A stretch of 64,000 nt of DNA from Limnohabitans sp. 15K (GTDB lineage Bacteria; Pseudomonadota; Gammaproteobacteria; Burkholderiales; Burkholderiaceae_C), in the NCBI RefSeq assembly GCF_002778285.1, contig NZ_NESM01000004.1, forward strand, positions 62,001 to 126,000, given 5' to 3'. The notes beneath the pieces were generated by a model. It was not told where the DNA came from and did not search any database. It saw only the letters and a list, made by a program, of their open reading frames with translations. Of this stretch, positions 8,581-18,019 are shown piece by piece. A program made the translations under genes and the position numbers. Every line of letters begins with the position of its first letter. The stretch's first letter is position 1.

Positions 8581-10596
8581 ATGACATCTTCTTTTCCACT
8601 CTCGGCTTTGGCCTCGGCTTGCCTGGCCAGTCTTTCTCTGGGCCATTTTTCGGTTTTGGCGCAAACAACGGCACCTGCTGCGCCCACTGAAATCGTGATT
8701 ACCAGTAACCCTTTGGGCCGGGACAACACCACCGTGCCCGTCAGCACCTTGGGCCGCAGCGATCTGCTCGAACGCGGGCAGAGCACTTTGGGCGAGACCC
8801 TGAACGGTTTGCCTGGTGTGTCCAGCACTTACTTTGGCCCCAACGCCAGCCGCCCCATCATTCGCGGGCTGGACGGTGACCGCATCCGGGTCTTGAACAA
8901 CAGCGCCTCCAGCCTGGACGCGTCGTCGCTCAGCTATGACCACGCGGTGCCGCTGGATGTCTTGTCCACCGACCGCATCGAGGTTTTACGTGGCCCGGCG
9001 GCCTTGCTTTATGGGGGCAGCGCTGTGGGGGGCGTGGTCAATGTGATCGACAACCGCATTCCGCGTGAAGCGGTCTCTGGCGTTCTCGGCAAAGCCCAAG
9101 TGCAAGCAGGCACGGGCAACCACGAGCGCAGCGTTGCGGGGCTAGTCGAGGCTGGGAATGAGCGTTTTGCTTTGCACCTGGATGGTTTTGACCGCCGTAC
9201 GGGGGATGTGGGTGTTCCGGTGAAGTTGGCTTGCGACACAAGCGGAGAAACCCAATATGCCCGGCGAATCTGCAACTCCGCCAGCCAGTCTCGTGGTGGT
9301 GCCGTCGGTGTCAGCACCTTTTGGGACCATGGTTACTTGGGCGCATCGGTCAACACGTACCAAAGCGACTACGGCACGGTCGCCGAAGACCAAGTGAAGA
9401 TCGGCATGAAGTCCACGCGCTTTGCGCTGGAAGGGCAAGTGCACCAACTGCCGGGGTGGCTTCAGAGCGTTAAAGCGCGCCTGAGCCACACCGATTACCA
9501 GCACACCGAGTTTGACAACGGCACGCCTGGCACCCTGTTTGCCAACAAAGGGCACGACCTGCGCATAGAAGCCCGGCACCGCCCATTTGCCGGTTGGCAA
9601 GGCGTGCTGGGTGTGCAGAGCGAATCGAGCCTTTTTTCAGCCGTGGGTGAAGAAGCCTTTGCGCCCTCTAGCCGCACGCGCAGCCATGCCGTTTTTGTGC
9701 ACGAAGAGCTGCCCACCGCTTGGGGCCAAGTCACGGCTGGGGCGCGTTGGGAGTCGGTGCGGGTCGAATCATTGGGCAACCCCGAATTGGACCGTTTTGA
9801 TGCCAGCATGGGCGCTCAAAAGTTCAATCCTTTCAGTTTGGCCGCTGGTACGGTCTTCAAGCTGTCGCCGACATGGTCGTTGACCGGCAATGCGGCCATG
9901 ACCCAGCGTGCGCCCAAAGATTACGAGTTGTTTGCCAATGGCCCACACCTGGCCACCCATGCCTGGGAGATCGGCAACAAAAATCTGGGCTTGGAAAAGT
10001 CCAACAGCCTGGACGCTGGCGTGCATTGGACGTCTGGTCCTGACCGTATGAGTCTGACGGCCTATGCCAGCCACTTCGCCAATTACATCGGCTTGATGAA
10101 CACCCCGGATGTCGAGGCTGATTTGCCAGTGCAGCTCTACCAAGGCGTGAAAGCCCAATTCAGGGGCTTGGAAGCCAGTGGCCGCCAGCGCTTATGGCAG
10201 GGCACCTCGACGCTCGATCTGGACTGGCGTGCCGACACCGTGCGGGCGACCAACAGCAGCAAGGGCGAGCCCTTGCCGCGCATCGCGCCCATGCGTGTGG
10301 GTGCAAGCTTGGAGCACGGCCAAGGCCCATGGAGCGCCAAGTTGGGTGCCGACTGGCACGCCGCGCAACAGCGTGTGCCCGATGGCAGTGTGGCCACGGG
10401 GGCTTACACCCTCGTCAACGCCAGTGTGACTTATCGCCAAAAGCTGGACACGACGGTGCTGAACTGGTTTGTCCGCATGGACAACCTGACCGACCAGTTG
10501 GCCTACAGCGCCAGTTCCATCCTCACGAGCACGGCTTTTGGCAAATCACCTTTGCCAGGACGCAGCTTCAAACTGGGGGTTCAAGCCACGTTTTGA
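8581..10596 (+). CDS. TonB-dependent outer-membrane receptor, ZnuD-like (zinc uptake)
   Basis: A 671-residue receptor starting at the ATG at 8581, which gives a clean signal peptide ending near SVLAQ; an upstream GTG frame start would bury it. The plug domain contains YFGPNASRPIIRGLDGDRIR, SLSYDHAVPLD and EVLRGPAALLYGG, the pattern seen in ZnuD-type zinc receptors, followed by a 22-strand barrel region. A pair of Cys about 14 residues apart in one extracellular loop (ACDTSG...RRICNS) may form a disulfide. The 127-residue exported protein is just upstream. No clear Zur box was found before either gene. The zinc substrate is inferred from family resemblance. Confidence 0.85.
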   Translation: MTSSFPLSALASACLASLSLGHFSVLAQTTAPAAPTEIVITSNPLGRDNTTVPVSTLGRSDLLERGQSTLGETLNGLPGVSSTYFGPNASRPIIRGLDGDRIRVLNNSASSLDASSLSYDHAVPLDVLSTDRIEVLRGPAALLYGGSAVGGVVNVIDNRIPREAVSGVLGKAQVQAGTGNHERSVAGLVEAGNERFALHLDGFDRRTGDVGVPVKLACDTSGETQYARRICNSASQSRGGAVGVSTFWDHGYLGASVNTYQSDYGTVAEDQVKIGMKSTRFALEGQVHQLPGWLQSVKARLSHTDYQHTEFDNGTPGTLFANKGHDLRIEARHRPFAGWQGVLGVQSESSLFSAVGEEAFAPSSRTRSHAVFVHEELPTAWGQVTAGARWESVRVESLGNPELDRFDASMGAQKFNPFSLAAGTVFKLSPTWSLTGNAAMTQRAPKDYELFANGPHLATHAWEIGNKNLGLEKSNSLDAGVHWTSGPDRMSLTAYASHFANYIGLMNTPDVEADLPVQLYQGVKAQFRGLEASGRQRLWQGTSTLDLDWRADTVRATNSSKGEPLPRIAPMRVGASLEHGQGPWSAKLGADWHAAQQRVPDGSVATGAYTLVNASVTYRQKLDTTVLNWFVRMDNLTDQLAYSASSILTSTAFGKSPLPGRSFKLGVQATF

Positions 10597-10679
10597 TGGC
10601 CTGCGTGGCCCCGCCCACAGTGATGGCGCTACGTGGTTTCCGTTGCTGAAGGCCTCTGACAGGCCGGGATAATCCAAGG

Positions 10680-11636
10680 ATGAACCTTGATCACCCTGTC
10701 CTGTCCTCGCTCTTGCCCGTGGTGTTGCTGATTTTGATCGGCTTTGTGGCGGGCAAAGCCAAGCTGGTGCGGGCGGAATCGGTGCGCGATTTGTCCAACT
10801 TGGTGTTTCTGGTGCTGATCCAGGCCCTGCTGTTTCGGACCATGAGCAGTGTGCACATTGAGCAGCTCGATTTCAAACCCGTTGCACAGTATTTCTTGGT
10901 CGCTGGCGTTTTGTTTGTGACCATGCTCTGGGCCTTTGGCGGCAACAGCCGGGCTTCCGTGCTGGCGCTGGCCAGTATTTTCAGCAACACCTTGATGATT
11001 GGCGTGCCACTCATCGGCTTGGCATACGGACAAGAGGGGCAGGTGTTGCTGTTCACCTTGATTTCATTGCATGCTTTGGTGCTGCTGAGTTTGGCGACAC
11101 TGGTGCTGGAGTTGCAAATGGCCCACGAACAGACCGCTTTGTCGGGTGAGGGGCGTCCTGTTTGGCGAACAGTGGCTTCGGCGGTGCGCAACACCCTCAT
11201 CCACCCGATACCGCTGCCGATTTTGTTGGGCTTGGCCTATGCCCAAACAGGCTGGGGCCTGCACCCGACCGTGGACCTGCCATTGGCCTTGCTCAGCAGC
11301 GCATTCAGCCCTGTGGCGCTGGTCTTGGTCGGCATCACCTTGGCATTCACTTCCATGGGTCAACGGCTGTCACTGGCCATTCGCTTGTCTTTGGTCAAAA
11401 CCGTGGTGCACCCCTTGCTGATGGGCGGCGTGGGTTATTTCCTGGGCTTGCGCGGCTTGCACCTGGCCGTGATGACGGTGGCTGCGGCATTGCCGATCGG
11501 GGCCAATGTCTTTTTGTTCTCTCAGCGATACCGCAAAGAAGAAGACACGGTCACCGCGGCCGTGGCAGTGTCCACGGCGATGGCCATGGCGAGCGTGACC
11601 GTGGTCATGGCCGTGCTGCCTTTGCTGCCCAACTGA
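10680..11636 (+). CDS. AEC-family transporter (auxin efflux carrier-like permease)
   Basis: A 318-residue, highly hydrophobic protein with about ten transmembrane helices in two halves, typical of the AEC/YfdV family of organic-anion permeases. Recognisable pieces are SLLPVVLLILIGFVAGK at the N-terminus and GVPLIGLAYG around residue 105. Substrates of bacterial members include malonate and malate, but nothing in the neighbourhood fixes the substrate here. The ATG has AAGG immediately upstream. It converges on pdxH; an imperfect 7-bp hairpin with one G-T pair spans the two stop codons. Confidence 0.85.
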   Translation: MNLDHPVLSSLLPVVLLILIGFVAGKAKLVRAESVRDLSNLVFLVLIQALLFRTMSSVHIEQLDFKPVAQYFLVAGVLFVTMLWAFGGNSRASVLALASIFSNTLMIGVPLIGLAYGQEGQVLLFTLISLHALVLLSLATLVLELQMAHEQTALSGEGRPVWRTVASAVRNTLIHPIPLPILLGLAYAQTGWGLHPTVDLPLALLSSAFSPVALVLVGITLAFTSMGQRLSLAIRLSLVKTVVHPLLMGGVGYFLGLRGLHLAVMTVAAALPIGANVFLFSQRYRKEEDTVTAAVAVSTAMAMASVTVVMAVLPLLPN

Positions 11637-11649
11637 GCGGTCGATCCGT

Positions 11650-12282
11650 TCAGGGGGCCAGCCGTTCTCGCAGCCAACCACTGCCCTCTTGGGTGTAACG
11701 CAGACGGTCATGCAAGCGGCTTTTGCGGCCTTGCCAGAACTGCCACTGGTCGGGCACCAGGCGGTAGCCGCCCCAGTGGGGTGGGCGTGGTGGGCTGAGC
11801 ATGAATTGCGCGGCGTATTTGGCCGCGTTGGTCACCAACACGGTGCGGCCGTCGATCACCTGGCTTTGTGGCGAGGCCCAAGCGCCAATGCGAGAATCGA
11901 GCGGGCGGCTGTGGAAATAGGCGTCGCTTTCTTCATCGCTGACTTTTTCGACCCGGCCTTCAATCCGCACCACGCGCTCGAGTTCGACCCAGTGAAACTG
12001 CAGCGCGGCAAAGGGGTTGCCTGCCAGTTCCTGGCCTTTTTGGCTCTCGTAATTGGTGTACCAGACGATGCCGCGCTCGTCGCAGCCTTTGATCAGCACC
12101 ACCCGGGTGCTGGGGCGCAGGTTGCTGGCCACGGTGGCCAGCGTCATGGCGTTGGGCTCGGGCACTTCGGAGGTGATGGCTTCTTGCAGCCATTGCTCAA
12201 ATTGCTTCAAGGGGTTGGCGTGGGAGGCGTTTTCGTTGAGCTCTGCTTTTTCGTAGCTCTTGCGCAGGTCGGCAATGTTCAT
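11650..12282 (-). CDS. pdxH: Pyridoxamine 5'-phosphate oxidase
   Basis: A 210-residue FMN enzyme that oxidises pyridoxine/pyridoxamine 5'-phosphate to pyridoxal 5'-phosphate. It has the N-terminal [13 protein letters not shown], the FMN-binding stretches [11 protein letters not shown] and [19 protein letters not shown], and the conserved end [19 protein letters not shown] plus SRLHDRLRY. Length and motif order match PdxH throughout. It is followed upstream on the same strand by the ChaC-like gene with 36 nt between them. Confidence 0.95.
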   Translation of the reverse strand: MNIADLRKSYEKAELNENASHANPLKQFEQWLQEAITSEVPEPNAMTLATVASNLRPSTRVVLIKGCDERGIVWYTNYESQKGQELAGNPFAALQFHWVELERVVRIEGRVEKVSDEESDAYFHSRPLDSRIGAWASPQSQVIDGRTVLVTNAAKYAAQFMLSPPRPPHWGGYRLVPDQWQFWQGRKSRLHDRLRYTQEGSGWLRERLAP

Positions 12283-12318
12283 GGGCTCAGTATAGGCAGG
12301 TCGTGAATTCGCGGAACT

Positions 12319-12963
12319 TCAAGGTGCATGCCGCAGCAATGCCGCCAAGGCCCGGTCTTCGATGCCGTGTGCTTGCAGACTGCGGTAGGTCTGCAAGGCA
12401 TAGTCCAGCGTGGTGCCAAAGCGGCCGCTGGCTTGCTGAAAAATTTGCTGGTAGCTCTCGGCTGGCAAATGCCCCGTGTAGCTGGGGCTGCTGCGGGGCA
12501 GGGTGAAAGCAAGGGCACGCACGGTGCCTTGTGGCGTGGGGCAGGGCAGCCAGCTAGGGACGTAAACATCCATGGGCATTTCGCGTTCCCAAAGCCTGAC
12601 CAACACCTCATCGGCTTGTTCTTTGGCGACACGGTAGGCCACGCCTTGGCAGCTGCCGCCGGGCAGCAAGGCAAACACCAAACCTGGGCATTCGGGGCTG
12701 CCCCGGTTCAGACGGCTCCACATTTTCAGGGCGCGGTGCCAGCCCCAGACGCGTGTGAGGTGTTGTTCTTGGGCTTCGAATTCGGGACGCCACAGCAGTG
12801 ACGCGTAGCCAAACACCCACAGATCCTGCCCAGCGGTTTCGGCCCTGAAGCGCTCCAACACGTCCTTTTGGAAGGCCGACGCTGCGCCTTCAAGGGGCAT
12901 CTTGGGCTTAAGGGAGCTTTGCGCAGGGTCGGGTGTGCCGAAGGTGTCGGGTGTGTGGTTCAT
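12319..12963 (-). CDS. Gamma-glutamylcyclotransferase (ChaC-like)
   Basis: A 214-residue protein with the ChaC substrate motif as GYASLLW (usual form GYGSLMW) near residue 53. It also has the HRALKMWSRLNRGSPECPG region and WEREM, whose Glu fits the catalytic acid. Family members cleave gamma-glutamyl peptides such as glutathione to 5-oxoproline. The first 30 or so residues are a variable extension. It is divergent from a small membrane protein gene and may be cotranscribed with pdxH downstream. Confidence 0.82.
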   Translation of the reverse strand: MNHTPDTFGTPDPAQSSLKPKMPLEGAASAFQKDVLERFRAETAGQDLWVFGYASLLWRPEFEAQEQHLTRVWGWHRALKMWSRLNRGSPECPGLVFALLPGGSCQGVAYRVAKEQADEVLVRLWEREMPMDVYVPSWLPCPTPQGTVRALAFTLPRSSPSYTGHLPAESYQQIFQQASGRFGTTLDYALQTYRSLQAHGIEDRALAALLRHAP

Positions 12964-13013
12964 GTGTTTTCAGGCCCCATTACAATCTCGCTATTATTTT
13001 CGGAGATAAAAGC

Positions 13014-13256
13014 ATGTCGAATTCGCAAGATGAAAACCAACCCGTGGTCTTGGCATTGGTAGCGGCTGTGGTTCTGTTGGTGGTGGGCCTGGCCATTGGC
13101 ATCGGTATCGCCAAAAGCCATAAAGCACCTGCAGCGCCCGCTGCTGTGACAGCCCCTGCGGCCGAAGCCTCGGCACCAGCGACCCAGGCCTCGGCCCCGG
13201 CTGCTGACGCATCAGCCGCCAGCGCGCCTGCCACCGAAGCCTCGGCGGCCAAGTGA
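13014..13256 (+). CDS. Small single-pass membrane protein with Ala/Pro/Ser tail
   Basis: An 80-residue protein with a polar N-terminus (SNSQDENQP), one strong transmembrane helix (VVLALVAAVVLLVVGLAIGI) and then about 45 residues made almost only of Ala, Pro, Ser, Thr and Glu in ASAPA-like repeats. The composition suggests an extended periplasmic tail. It has GGAG 9 nt before the ATG and a strong terminator right after, so it is a real monocistronic gene. It resembles the N-terminal anchor of some OmpA-like envelope proteins but lacks any folded domain. Function unknown. Confidence 0.75.
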   Translation: MSNSQDENQPVVLALVAAVVLLVVGLAIGIGIAKSHKAPAAPAAVTAPAAEASAPATQASAPAADASAASAPATEASAAK

Positions 13257-13273
13257 ACTTGGCCACCCGGTCC

Positions 13274-13300
13274 AAAAAACCCGCTTCGGCGGGTTTTTTT
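13274..13300 (+). terminator. Rho-independent terminator
   Basis: Stem CCCGC, loop TTCG, stem GCGGG followed by seven T and preceded by six A. It lies 18 nt after the small membrane protein gene and isolates it from edd. Confidence 0.92.
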
Positions 13301-13386
13301 GTACCTGGAGGTGTTGCGAACAGCTCGTACCCTGTTCGTAACCGGTTCCGTCCACCCCAAGAGGTGAACGCGGTTACCATCGGTTA

Positions 13387-13401
13387 TGTAATTTAGTTAC
13401 C
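13387..13401 (+). promoter_or_regulatory. Candidate HexR operator upstream of edd
   Basis: TGTAATTTAGTTACC matches 12 of 15 positions of the HexR consensus TGTAATTAAATTACA known from proteobacterial edd/zwf promoters. It lies 23 nt before the edd start codon. Two CGGTTA direct repeats lie at its left. The hexR gene itself is not in this window. Confidence 0.6.
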
Positions 13402-13424
13402 AAGCCCGATCAGGGCGTAAGGAC

Positions 13425-15266
13425 ATGACACTTCATCCGATTCTGGTGGCCGTCACCGCCCGCATCACCGAGCGCAGCCGCCCAACCCGCCAGGCCTATT
13501 TGCAGCAGGTGAACGCAGCGGCAGGGCGCGACCCCGGAGCCCAACGCCTGGGCTGTGCCAACGTGGCCCACGCCTTTGCCGCCATGCCCGAAGGCGACAA
13601 AGGCCGTGCCACGGCGCTGGACAAAATCAAAGTGGTGGCCCCGCGTGCGCCCAACATCGGCATCGTCAATGCCTACAACGACTTGCTCTCGGCCCACGCG
13701 CCGCTGCAGCACTACCCCGACCTCATCAAAGACGAAGCCCGCAAATTAGGCGCCACCGCCCAAGTGGCAGGGGGCGTGCCCGCCATGTGCGACGGCGTGA
13801 CCCAGGGAACGCCGGGCATGGAGCTGAGCCTGTTCAGCCGCGACGTGATCGCCATGGCCACGGCGGTGTCGCTCAGCCACGACGTGTTTGACGCGGCCCT
13901 GATGCTGGGCGTGTGCGACAAGATCGTGCCGGGTCTGCTCATTGGTGCTCTGCAGTTTGGACATTTGCCCACCGTGTTTGTGCCTGCTGGCCCCATGACC
14001 AGCGGCCTGTCCAACAACGAAAAATCCAAGGTGCGCGAACAAGCTGCGCAAGGTCTGGTCGGTCGCCCCGAGCTGCTCGAAGCCGAATCGGCTGCCTACC
14101 ACGGCGAAGGCACTTGCACTTTTTACGGCACGGCCAACAGCAACCAGATGCTGCTCGAAGCCATGGGGCTGCATGTGCCCGGTACCGCCTTCATCAACCC
14201 GGGCGAGGGTGTGCGCCAAGAGCTGACTCGCGAGGCCGCCCGCACGGTGCTGGCGCTGGTCAAAGACAAAAACTTCACGCCGATTGGCCGCTTGGTCGAC
14301 GAACGCTGCATCGTCAATGCCATGGTCGCCTTGTTGGCCACGGGCGGCTCGACCAACCATTTGATTCATTGGGTGGCGGTGGCGCGTGCGGCGGGCATCG
14401 TGATCGATTGGGACGACTTCTCGGCCCTGTCGGATGTGGTGCCGCTGCTCACCCGCGTGTACCCCAACGGCAGCGCCGATGTGAACCAGTTCCAGGCTGC
14501 AGGCGGCCCGGGCTATGTGATCCGCGAACTGCTCGATGCCGGTCTGATGCACGCCGATGTGCTGACGGTGCGCTCTGGCGGCTTGCGCGAATTCACACGC
14601 ATCCCATCTGCGCCAAATGGCCAGCTGGTTTGGCAGGACGCGGGCGTCAGCAAAGACGACACCGTGGTGCGCCCGGCGTCCAGCCCTTTCAGCGCCACGG
14701 GTGGCCTCAAGCTGTTGCAAGGCAATCTGGGCCGCAGCGTGATCAAAATTTCTGCCGTGCCTGAAGCCTTTCATGTCATCGAAGCTCCTGCCCGCGTGTT
14801 CAATTCTCAGGATGAGCTGCAAGCCGCCTTCAAGGCGGGCGAGCTGGACCGGGATGTGGTGTGCGTGGTGCGCTGGCAAGGCCCGCAAGCCAACGGCATG
14901 CCCGAGCTGCACAAACTCACGCCGCCGCTGGCCGTGTTGCAGGGCAAAGGATTCAATGTGGCGCTGGTCACCGATGGCCGCATGAGCGGCGCCTCGGGCA
15001 AAGTACCTGCCGCCATCCACGTCTCACCCGAAGCCGCAGCCGGTGGCCCGCTGGCCAAAGTGCAAGACGGCGATTTGATCCGGATCGACGGCGTATTGGG
15101 CACCCTGCATGTGCTGGTGAGCGAGGCCGATTGGGCCGCCCGCCCGCTGGCCCAAATGTCCGTTGAGCTTTGCGCCGCCAACGGCGTGGGCATGGGCCGT
15201 GAACTGTTTGCCAACCTGCGCCGAAACGCGCTCAAAGCCGAAGAAGGAGCCTGCACATGGCTGTGA
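13425..15266 (+). CDS. edd: Phosphogluconate dehydratase
   Basis: A 613-residue IlvD/Edd-family iron-sulfur dehydratase converting 6-phosphogluconate to KDPG, the first committed step of the Entner-Doudoroff pathway. Length and motifs fit Edd rather than Ilv[20 protein letters not shown] near the N-terminus, [19 protein letters not shown], and [19 protein letters not shown]. Cys residues in the CDGVTQG, CDKIVPG and TCTFYG segments are the probable cluster ligands. It overlaps eda by 10 nt. A HexR-like site precedes it, so it is probably induced by 6-phosphogluconate/KDPG. Confidence 0.95.
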   Translation: MTLHPILVAVTARITERSRPTRQAYLQQVNAAAGRDPGAQRLGCANVAHAFAAMPEGDKGRATALDKIKVVAPRAPNIGIVNAYNDLLSAHAPLQHYPDLIKDEARKLGATAQVAGGVPAMCDGVTQGTPGMELSLFSRDVIAMATAVSLSHDVFDAALMLGVCDKIVPGLLIGALQFGHLPTVFVPAGPMTSGLSNNEKSKVREQAAQGLVGRPELLEAESAAYHGEGTCTFYGTANSNQMLLEAMGLHVPGTAFINPGEGVRQELTREAARTVLALVKDKNFTPIGRLVDERCIVNAMVALLATGGSTNHLIHWVAVARAAGIVIDWDDFSALSDVVPLLTRVYPNGSADVNQFQAAGGPGYVIRELLDAGLMHADVLTVRSGGLREFTRIPSAPNGQLVWQDAGVSKDDTVVRPASSPFSATGGLKLLQGNLGRSVIKISAVPEAFHVIEAPARVFNSQDELQAAFKAGELDRDVVCVVRWQGPQANGMPELHKLTPPLAVLQGKGFNVALVTDGRMSGASGKVPAAIHVSPEAAAGGPLAKVQDGDLIRIDGVLGTLHVLVSEADWAARPLAQMSVELCAANGVGMGRELFANLRRNALKAEEGACTWL

Positions 15267-15892
15267 ATTTGACCTCTCTGCAAGTGATGCAGGACGCCCC
15301 CGTGATCCCCGTGATCGTGCTGAACGATGTGGCCCACGCCGTGCCCATGGCCCGTGCCTTGGTGGCTGGCGGCATCCGCATGCTCGAAGTCACGCTGCGC
15401 ACCCCGCAGGCGCTGGCCTGCATGGAAGCGATTGCCCAAGAAGTGCCCGGTGCCGTTGTCGGTGCGGGCACGGTGCGCAGCGCAGCCGATGCAGCGGCTG
15501 CTGCCAAAGCCGGTGCCCGTTTTGCGGTGAGCCCTGGCTATACAAAGACTGTGGGGCAGGCCTGCAAGGACTTGGGACTGCCTTTGTTGCCCGGTGTGGC
15601 CACCGGCAGCGAAATCATGATGGCGCTGGAAGACGGCTACACCGAACTCAAATTCTTCCCGGCCATGCAAGCGGGCGGCCCCGCCATGCTCAAGGCTTGG
15701 AGCGGCCCGTTCTTTGATGTGAAGTTTTGCCCCACCGGCGGTGTGACGTCACAAAATGCAGCCGATTTTCTGAGCTTGCCCAACGTGGCTTGTGTGGGTG
15801 GCTCGTGGCTGGTGCCTGCGGATGCGTTGGCCCAAGGTGACTGGGCGCGCATCGAGGCTCTGGCCCGTGCCACATGCCAATGGGTACGGTGA
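15257..15892 (+). CDS. eda: KDPG aldolase (2-dehydro-3-deoxy-phosphogluconate aldolase)
   Basis: A 211-residue class I aldolase splitting KDPG into pyruvate and glyceraldehyde-3-phosphate. It contains [11 protein letters not shown] with the catalytic Glu, [11 protein letters not shown], and [12 protein letters not shown] with the Schiff-base Lys near residue 134. It starts inside the last codons of edd, with AAGGAG upstream inside edd, so the pair is translationally coupled. A second, divergent aldolase of this fold (DgoA-like) lies at 30.1 kb. Confidence 0.95.
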   Translation: MAVNLTSLQVMQDAPVIPVIVLNDVAHAVPMARALVAGGIRMLEVTLRTPQALACMEAIAQEVPGAVVGAGTVRSAADAAAAAKAGARFAVSPGYTKTVGQACKDLGLPLLPGVATGSEIMMALEDGYTELKFFPAMQAGGPAMLKAWSGPFFDVKFCPTGGVTSQNAADFLSLPNVACVGGSWLVPADALAQGDWARIEALARATCQWVR

Positions 15893-15996
15893 CCGCCCGA
15901 TCTGAGTAACGCTAATATGGAGGCATGAAGGCCCCTTGCGCGATGACCGCCTGTTGGTCGCTGTCCATCCAGTTCACCTTAAATCAGGAGTTTTGA

Positions 15997-16980
15997 ATGT
16001 TGGTTTTTTCCGTGCGCAGCTTGGTCTTGTTGGTTGTCAGCGTCCTCGCCAGCCTGCACTTGGGTGTACAAGCACAAACCAGTGCTTGGCCGAATAAACC
16101 TGTCAAATTGATTGTTCCTTATGCTGCGGGTGGTCCTGCAGACTTGGTGGCGCGTGAGTTGGCCTTGGTGTTGACAGCCGACCTCAAACAGCCCGTGACC
16201 GTTGAAAATCAAGGGGGTGGCATGGGCGTGCCTGCATTGGGCGTTGTGGCGCGATCTGAACCTGATGGGCATACTCTGCTTTTAGCAGCCTTTGGCAACA
16301 TGGTGTTGCAACCCATGCTGAGCAAGCGCGGAGGCGCTGACTTGGTGGCCAAGCTCAAACCCGTGTCCACCATTTCGACCGGCCCGCATGTGTTGGTGGT
16401 TTCCGCCAAGTTGCCGGTCAAGAGTATTTCAGAGCTTATCGATTTCGCCAGAGCCAACCCCGGCAAAGTCAGTTTTGCTTCTGCGGGCACTGGCGGTACC
16501 GCCCATCTGGGCATGGAAATGTTCAAGTCACTGTCTAAAACCCATGTGATTCATGTGCCCTACAAAGGCAGCTCAGGCGCGGTGAATGATTTGATTTCTG
16601 GCGAGGTCAGTGCCATGTTCAGCAGTCTGCCTTCCTTGCAAGGCTTGGCCGATAAGGGGCTGGTCAAAGTGCTCGCCGCCACCTCGCCCAGTCGGTCTGC
16701 CGCCACCAAATCATTGCCACTCATCGCGACGACTTTGCCTGGCTTTGACTACAACACCTGGTACGCCATGTATGTGCCTTTGAACACCCCCAAGGCCGTC
16801 TCGGACAGCATCAACATGGCCTTGACAAAAGCCTTAAAAACACCGGCCTTGGTTACAAAAATAGAAGCTGCAGGCACAGAGCTGCAGCCAGGTTCATCCG
16901 AAGAAGTCCAAGCCTGGACCCAACGCGATACCGAAAAATGGGCCAAGGTCATTCGTGACGCACAAATTGCGATCGACTAA
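15997..16980 (+). CDS. Bug-family (TctC-like) periplasmic substrate-binding protein
   Basis: A 327-residue protein with a signal peptide (ending around GVQAQTSAW) and the Bug signature WPNKPVKLIVPYAAGGPAD, then VPYKGSSGAVNDLISGEV in the middle. Bug proteins bind organic acids for tripartite tricarboxylate transporters. No tctA/tctB genes are nearby, which is usual for this expanded family in Burkholderiales. CAGGAG precedes the ATG. It stands alone between eda and a convergent glyoxalase gene. Ligand unknown. Confidence 0.9.
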   Translation: MLVFSVRSLVLLVVSVLASLHLGVQAQTSAWPNKPVKLIVPYAAGGPADLVARELALVLTADLKQPVTVENQGGGMGVPALGVVARSEPDGHTLLLAAFGNMVLQPMLSKRGGADLVAKLKPVSTISTGPHVLVVSAKLPVKSISELIDFARANPGKVSFASAGTGGTAHLGMEMFKSLSKTHVIHVPYKGSSGAVNDLISGEVSAMFSSLPSLQGLADKGLVKVLAATSPSRSAATKSLPLIATTLPGFDYNTWYAMYVPLNTPKAVSDSINMALTKALKTPALVTKIEAAGTELQPGSSEEVQAWTQRDTEKWAKVIRDAQIAID

Positions 16981-17045
16981 GACGCCTGTCCGGTGTCCTG
17001 ACATCACCCCATCTATGGCCTGGACCGCCATGCGCTGGATCTGGC

Positions 17046-17432
17046 CTATTCCGCCCGCTGGATCAACTCCACCTTGTAGCCATCGGGGTCGGTCACAAAA
17101 GCGATCACGGTCGTGCCACCTTTGACCGGGCCGGCCTCGCGGGTCACGTTGCCGCCGTTGTTGCGGATTTTTTCGCAGGCGGCGTAGGCATCAGGCACTC
17201 CCAAAGCGATGTGGCCATAAGCCGTGCCCATCTCGTAGCTTTCAGTCCCCCAGTTGTAAGTCAACTCCAGCTCGGCGTGGTCGGGGTTGTTGCCGTAGCC
17301 CACAAAAGCCAATGTGTATTTGTATTCTGGGTTTTCCGAGGTGCGCAGCAGTTTCATGCCCAGCACCTGGGTGTAGAAGTCGATGGAGCGTTGGAGGTTG
17401 CCCACGCGCAGCATGGTGTGAAGGAGTCTCAT
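17046..17432 (-). CDS. gloA: Lactoylglutathione lyase (glyoxalase I)
   Basis: A 128-residue VOC-fold metalloenzyme turning the methylglyoxal-glutathione hemithioacetal into S-lactoylglutathione. The four metal ligands are in place: RLLHTMLRV (His5), [11 protein letters not shown] (Glu), YGHIALGV (His) and YKVELIQR (Glu). The ATG overlaps the stop of the upstream thioesterase gene as ATGA, indicating translational coupling. It is the last gene of the SDR-thioesterase-gloA operon. Confidence 0.93.
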   Translation of the reverse strand: MRLLHTMLRVGNLQRSIDFYTQVLGMKLLRTSENPEYKYTLAFVGYGNNPDHAELELTYNWGTESYEMGTAYGHIALGVPDAYAACEKIRNNGGNVTREAGPVKGGTTVIAFVTDPDGYKVELIQRAE

Positions 17433-18019
17433 GAGGTTTTTCCAGTAAGAGAAGGCATGTCAAAAACAAGGCAGGCCGTGCTGGCATGGGCGTACAGCGT
17501 GCCATCGGGCCCGACCAGCCGGGCTTCGGCAGTGGCCAGTTGGCGGCCGCAGTGCACCACTTGGCCAATGGCCCGCACGCGCTGCACTTTGGGCGTCAGG
17601 GCTTTGACGAGTTTCACGCTCAGGTCGGCCGTGGTGTAGCCCCGGCCAGGCGGCATCATGGTGTGCACGGCGCAGCCCAGGGCCGAGTCGAGCAGGGTGG
17701 CAAACCAGCCGCCGTGCACGGTGCCCAGCGGGTTCATGTGGTTCAAACCCGGAGCGCCCTGAAAAATGGCTTGGCCCGCACTGACCTCGATCAGCACAAA
17801 GTCGAGTGTTTTGGCGATGCTCGCATAAGGCAGCTCTCCTCTGAGCAGGCCTTGCATGACCTCCAAGCCGGTTTTGCCTGCCACTTGGTCAGGGCGTGCC
17901 ACTCCGGGGCCAGCACCGGTATCCAGACGCTGGCGGACCTCTTTTTCTTGGGCCAGCCAAGCCTCTAGTGATGAACCGATTGGGTTGATAGGGGTTTTCA
18001 CAAATGTGTTTTTCTTCAA
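17429..18019 (-). CDS. PaaI-family hotdog thioesterase
   Basis: A 196-residue protein with the hotdog-fold signature [20 protein letters not shown], characteristic of PaaI-type acyl-CoA thioesterases. The start is uncertain: a TTG at 18019 overlaps the SDR stop, and a GTG six codons later is equally possible; neither has a clear ribosome-binding site. It overlaps gloA by 4 nt and the SDR gene by 4 nt. The acyl group hydrolysed is not evident. Confidence 0.85.
   Translation of the reverse strand: MKKNTFVKTPINPIGSSLEAWLAQEKEVRQRLDTGAGPGVARPDQVAGKTGLEVMQGLLRGELPYASIAKTLDFVLIEVSAGQAIFQGAPGLNHMNPLGTVHGGWFATLLDSALGCAVHTMMPPGRGYTTADLSVKLVKALTPKVQRVRAIGQVVHCGRQLATAEARLVGPDGTLYAHASTACLVFDMPSLTGKTS

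Noticed and set aside
13746..15020. A 424-codon open frame antisense to edd
   Set aside because: His/Arg/Ala-rich composition typical of a shadow frame; edd is unambiguous on the plus strand.
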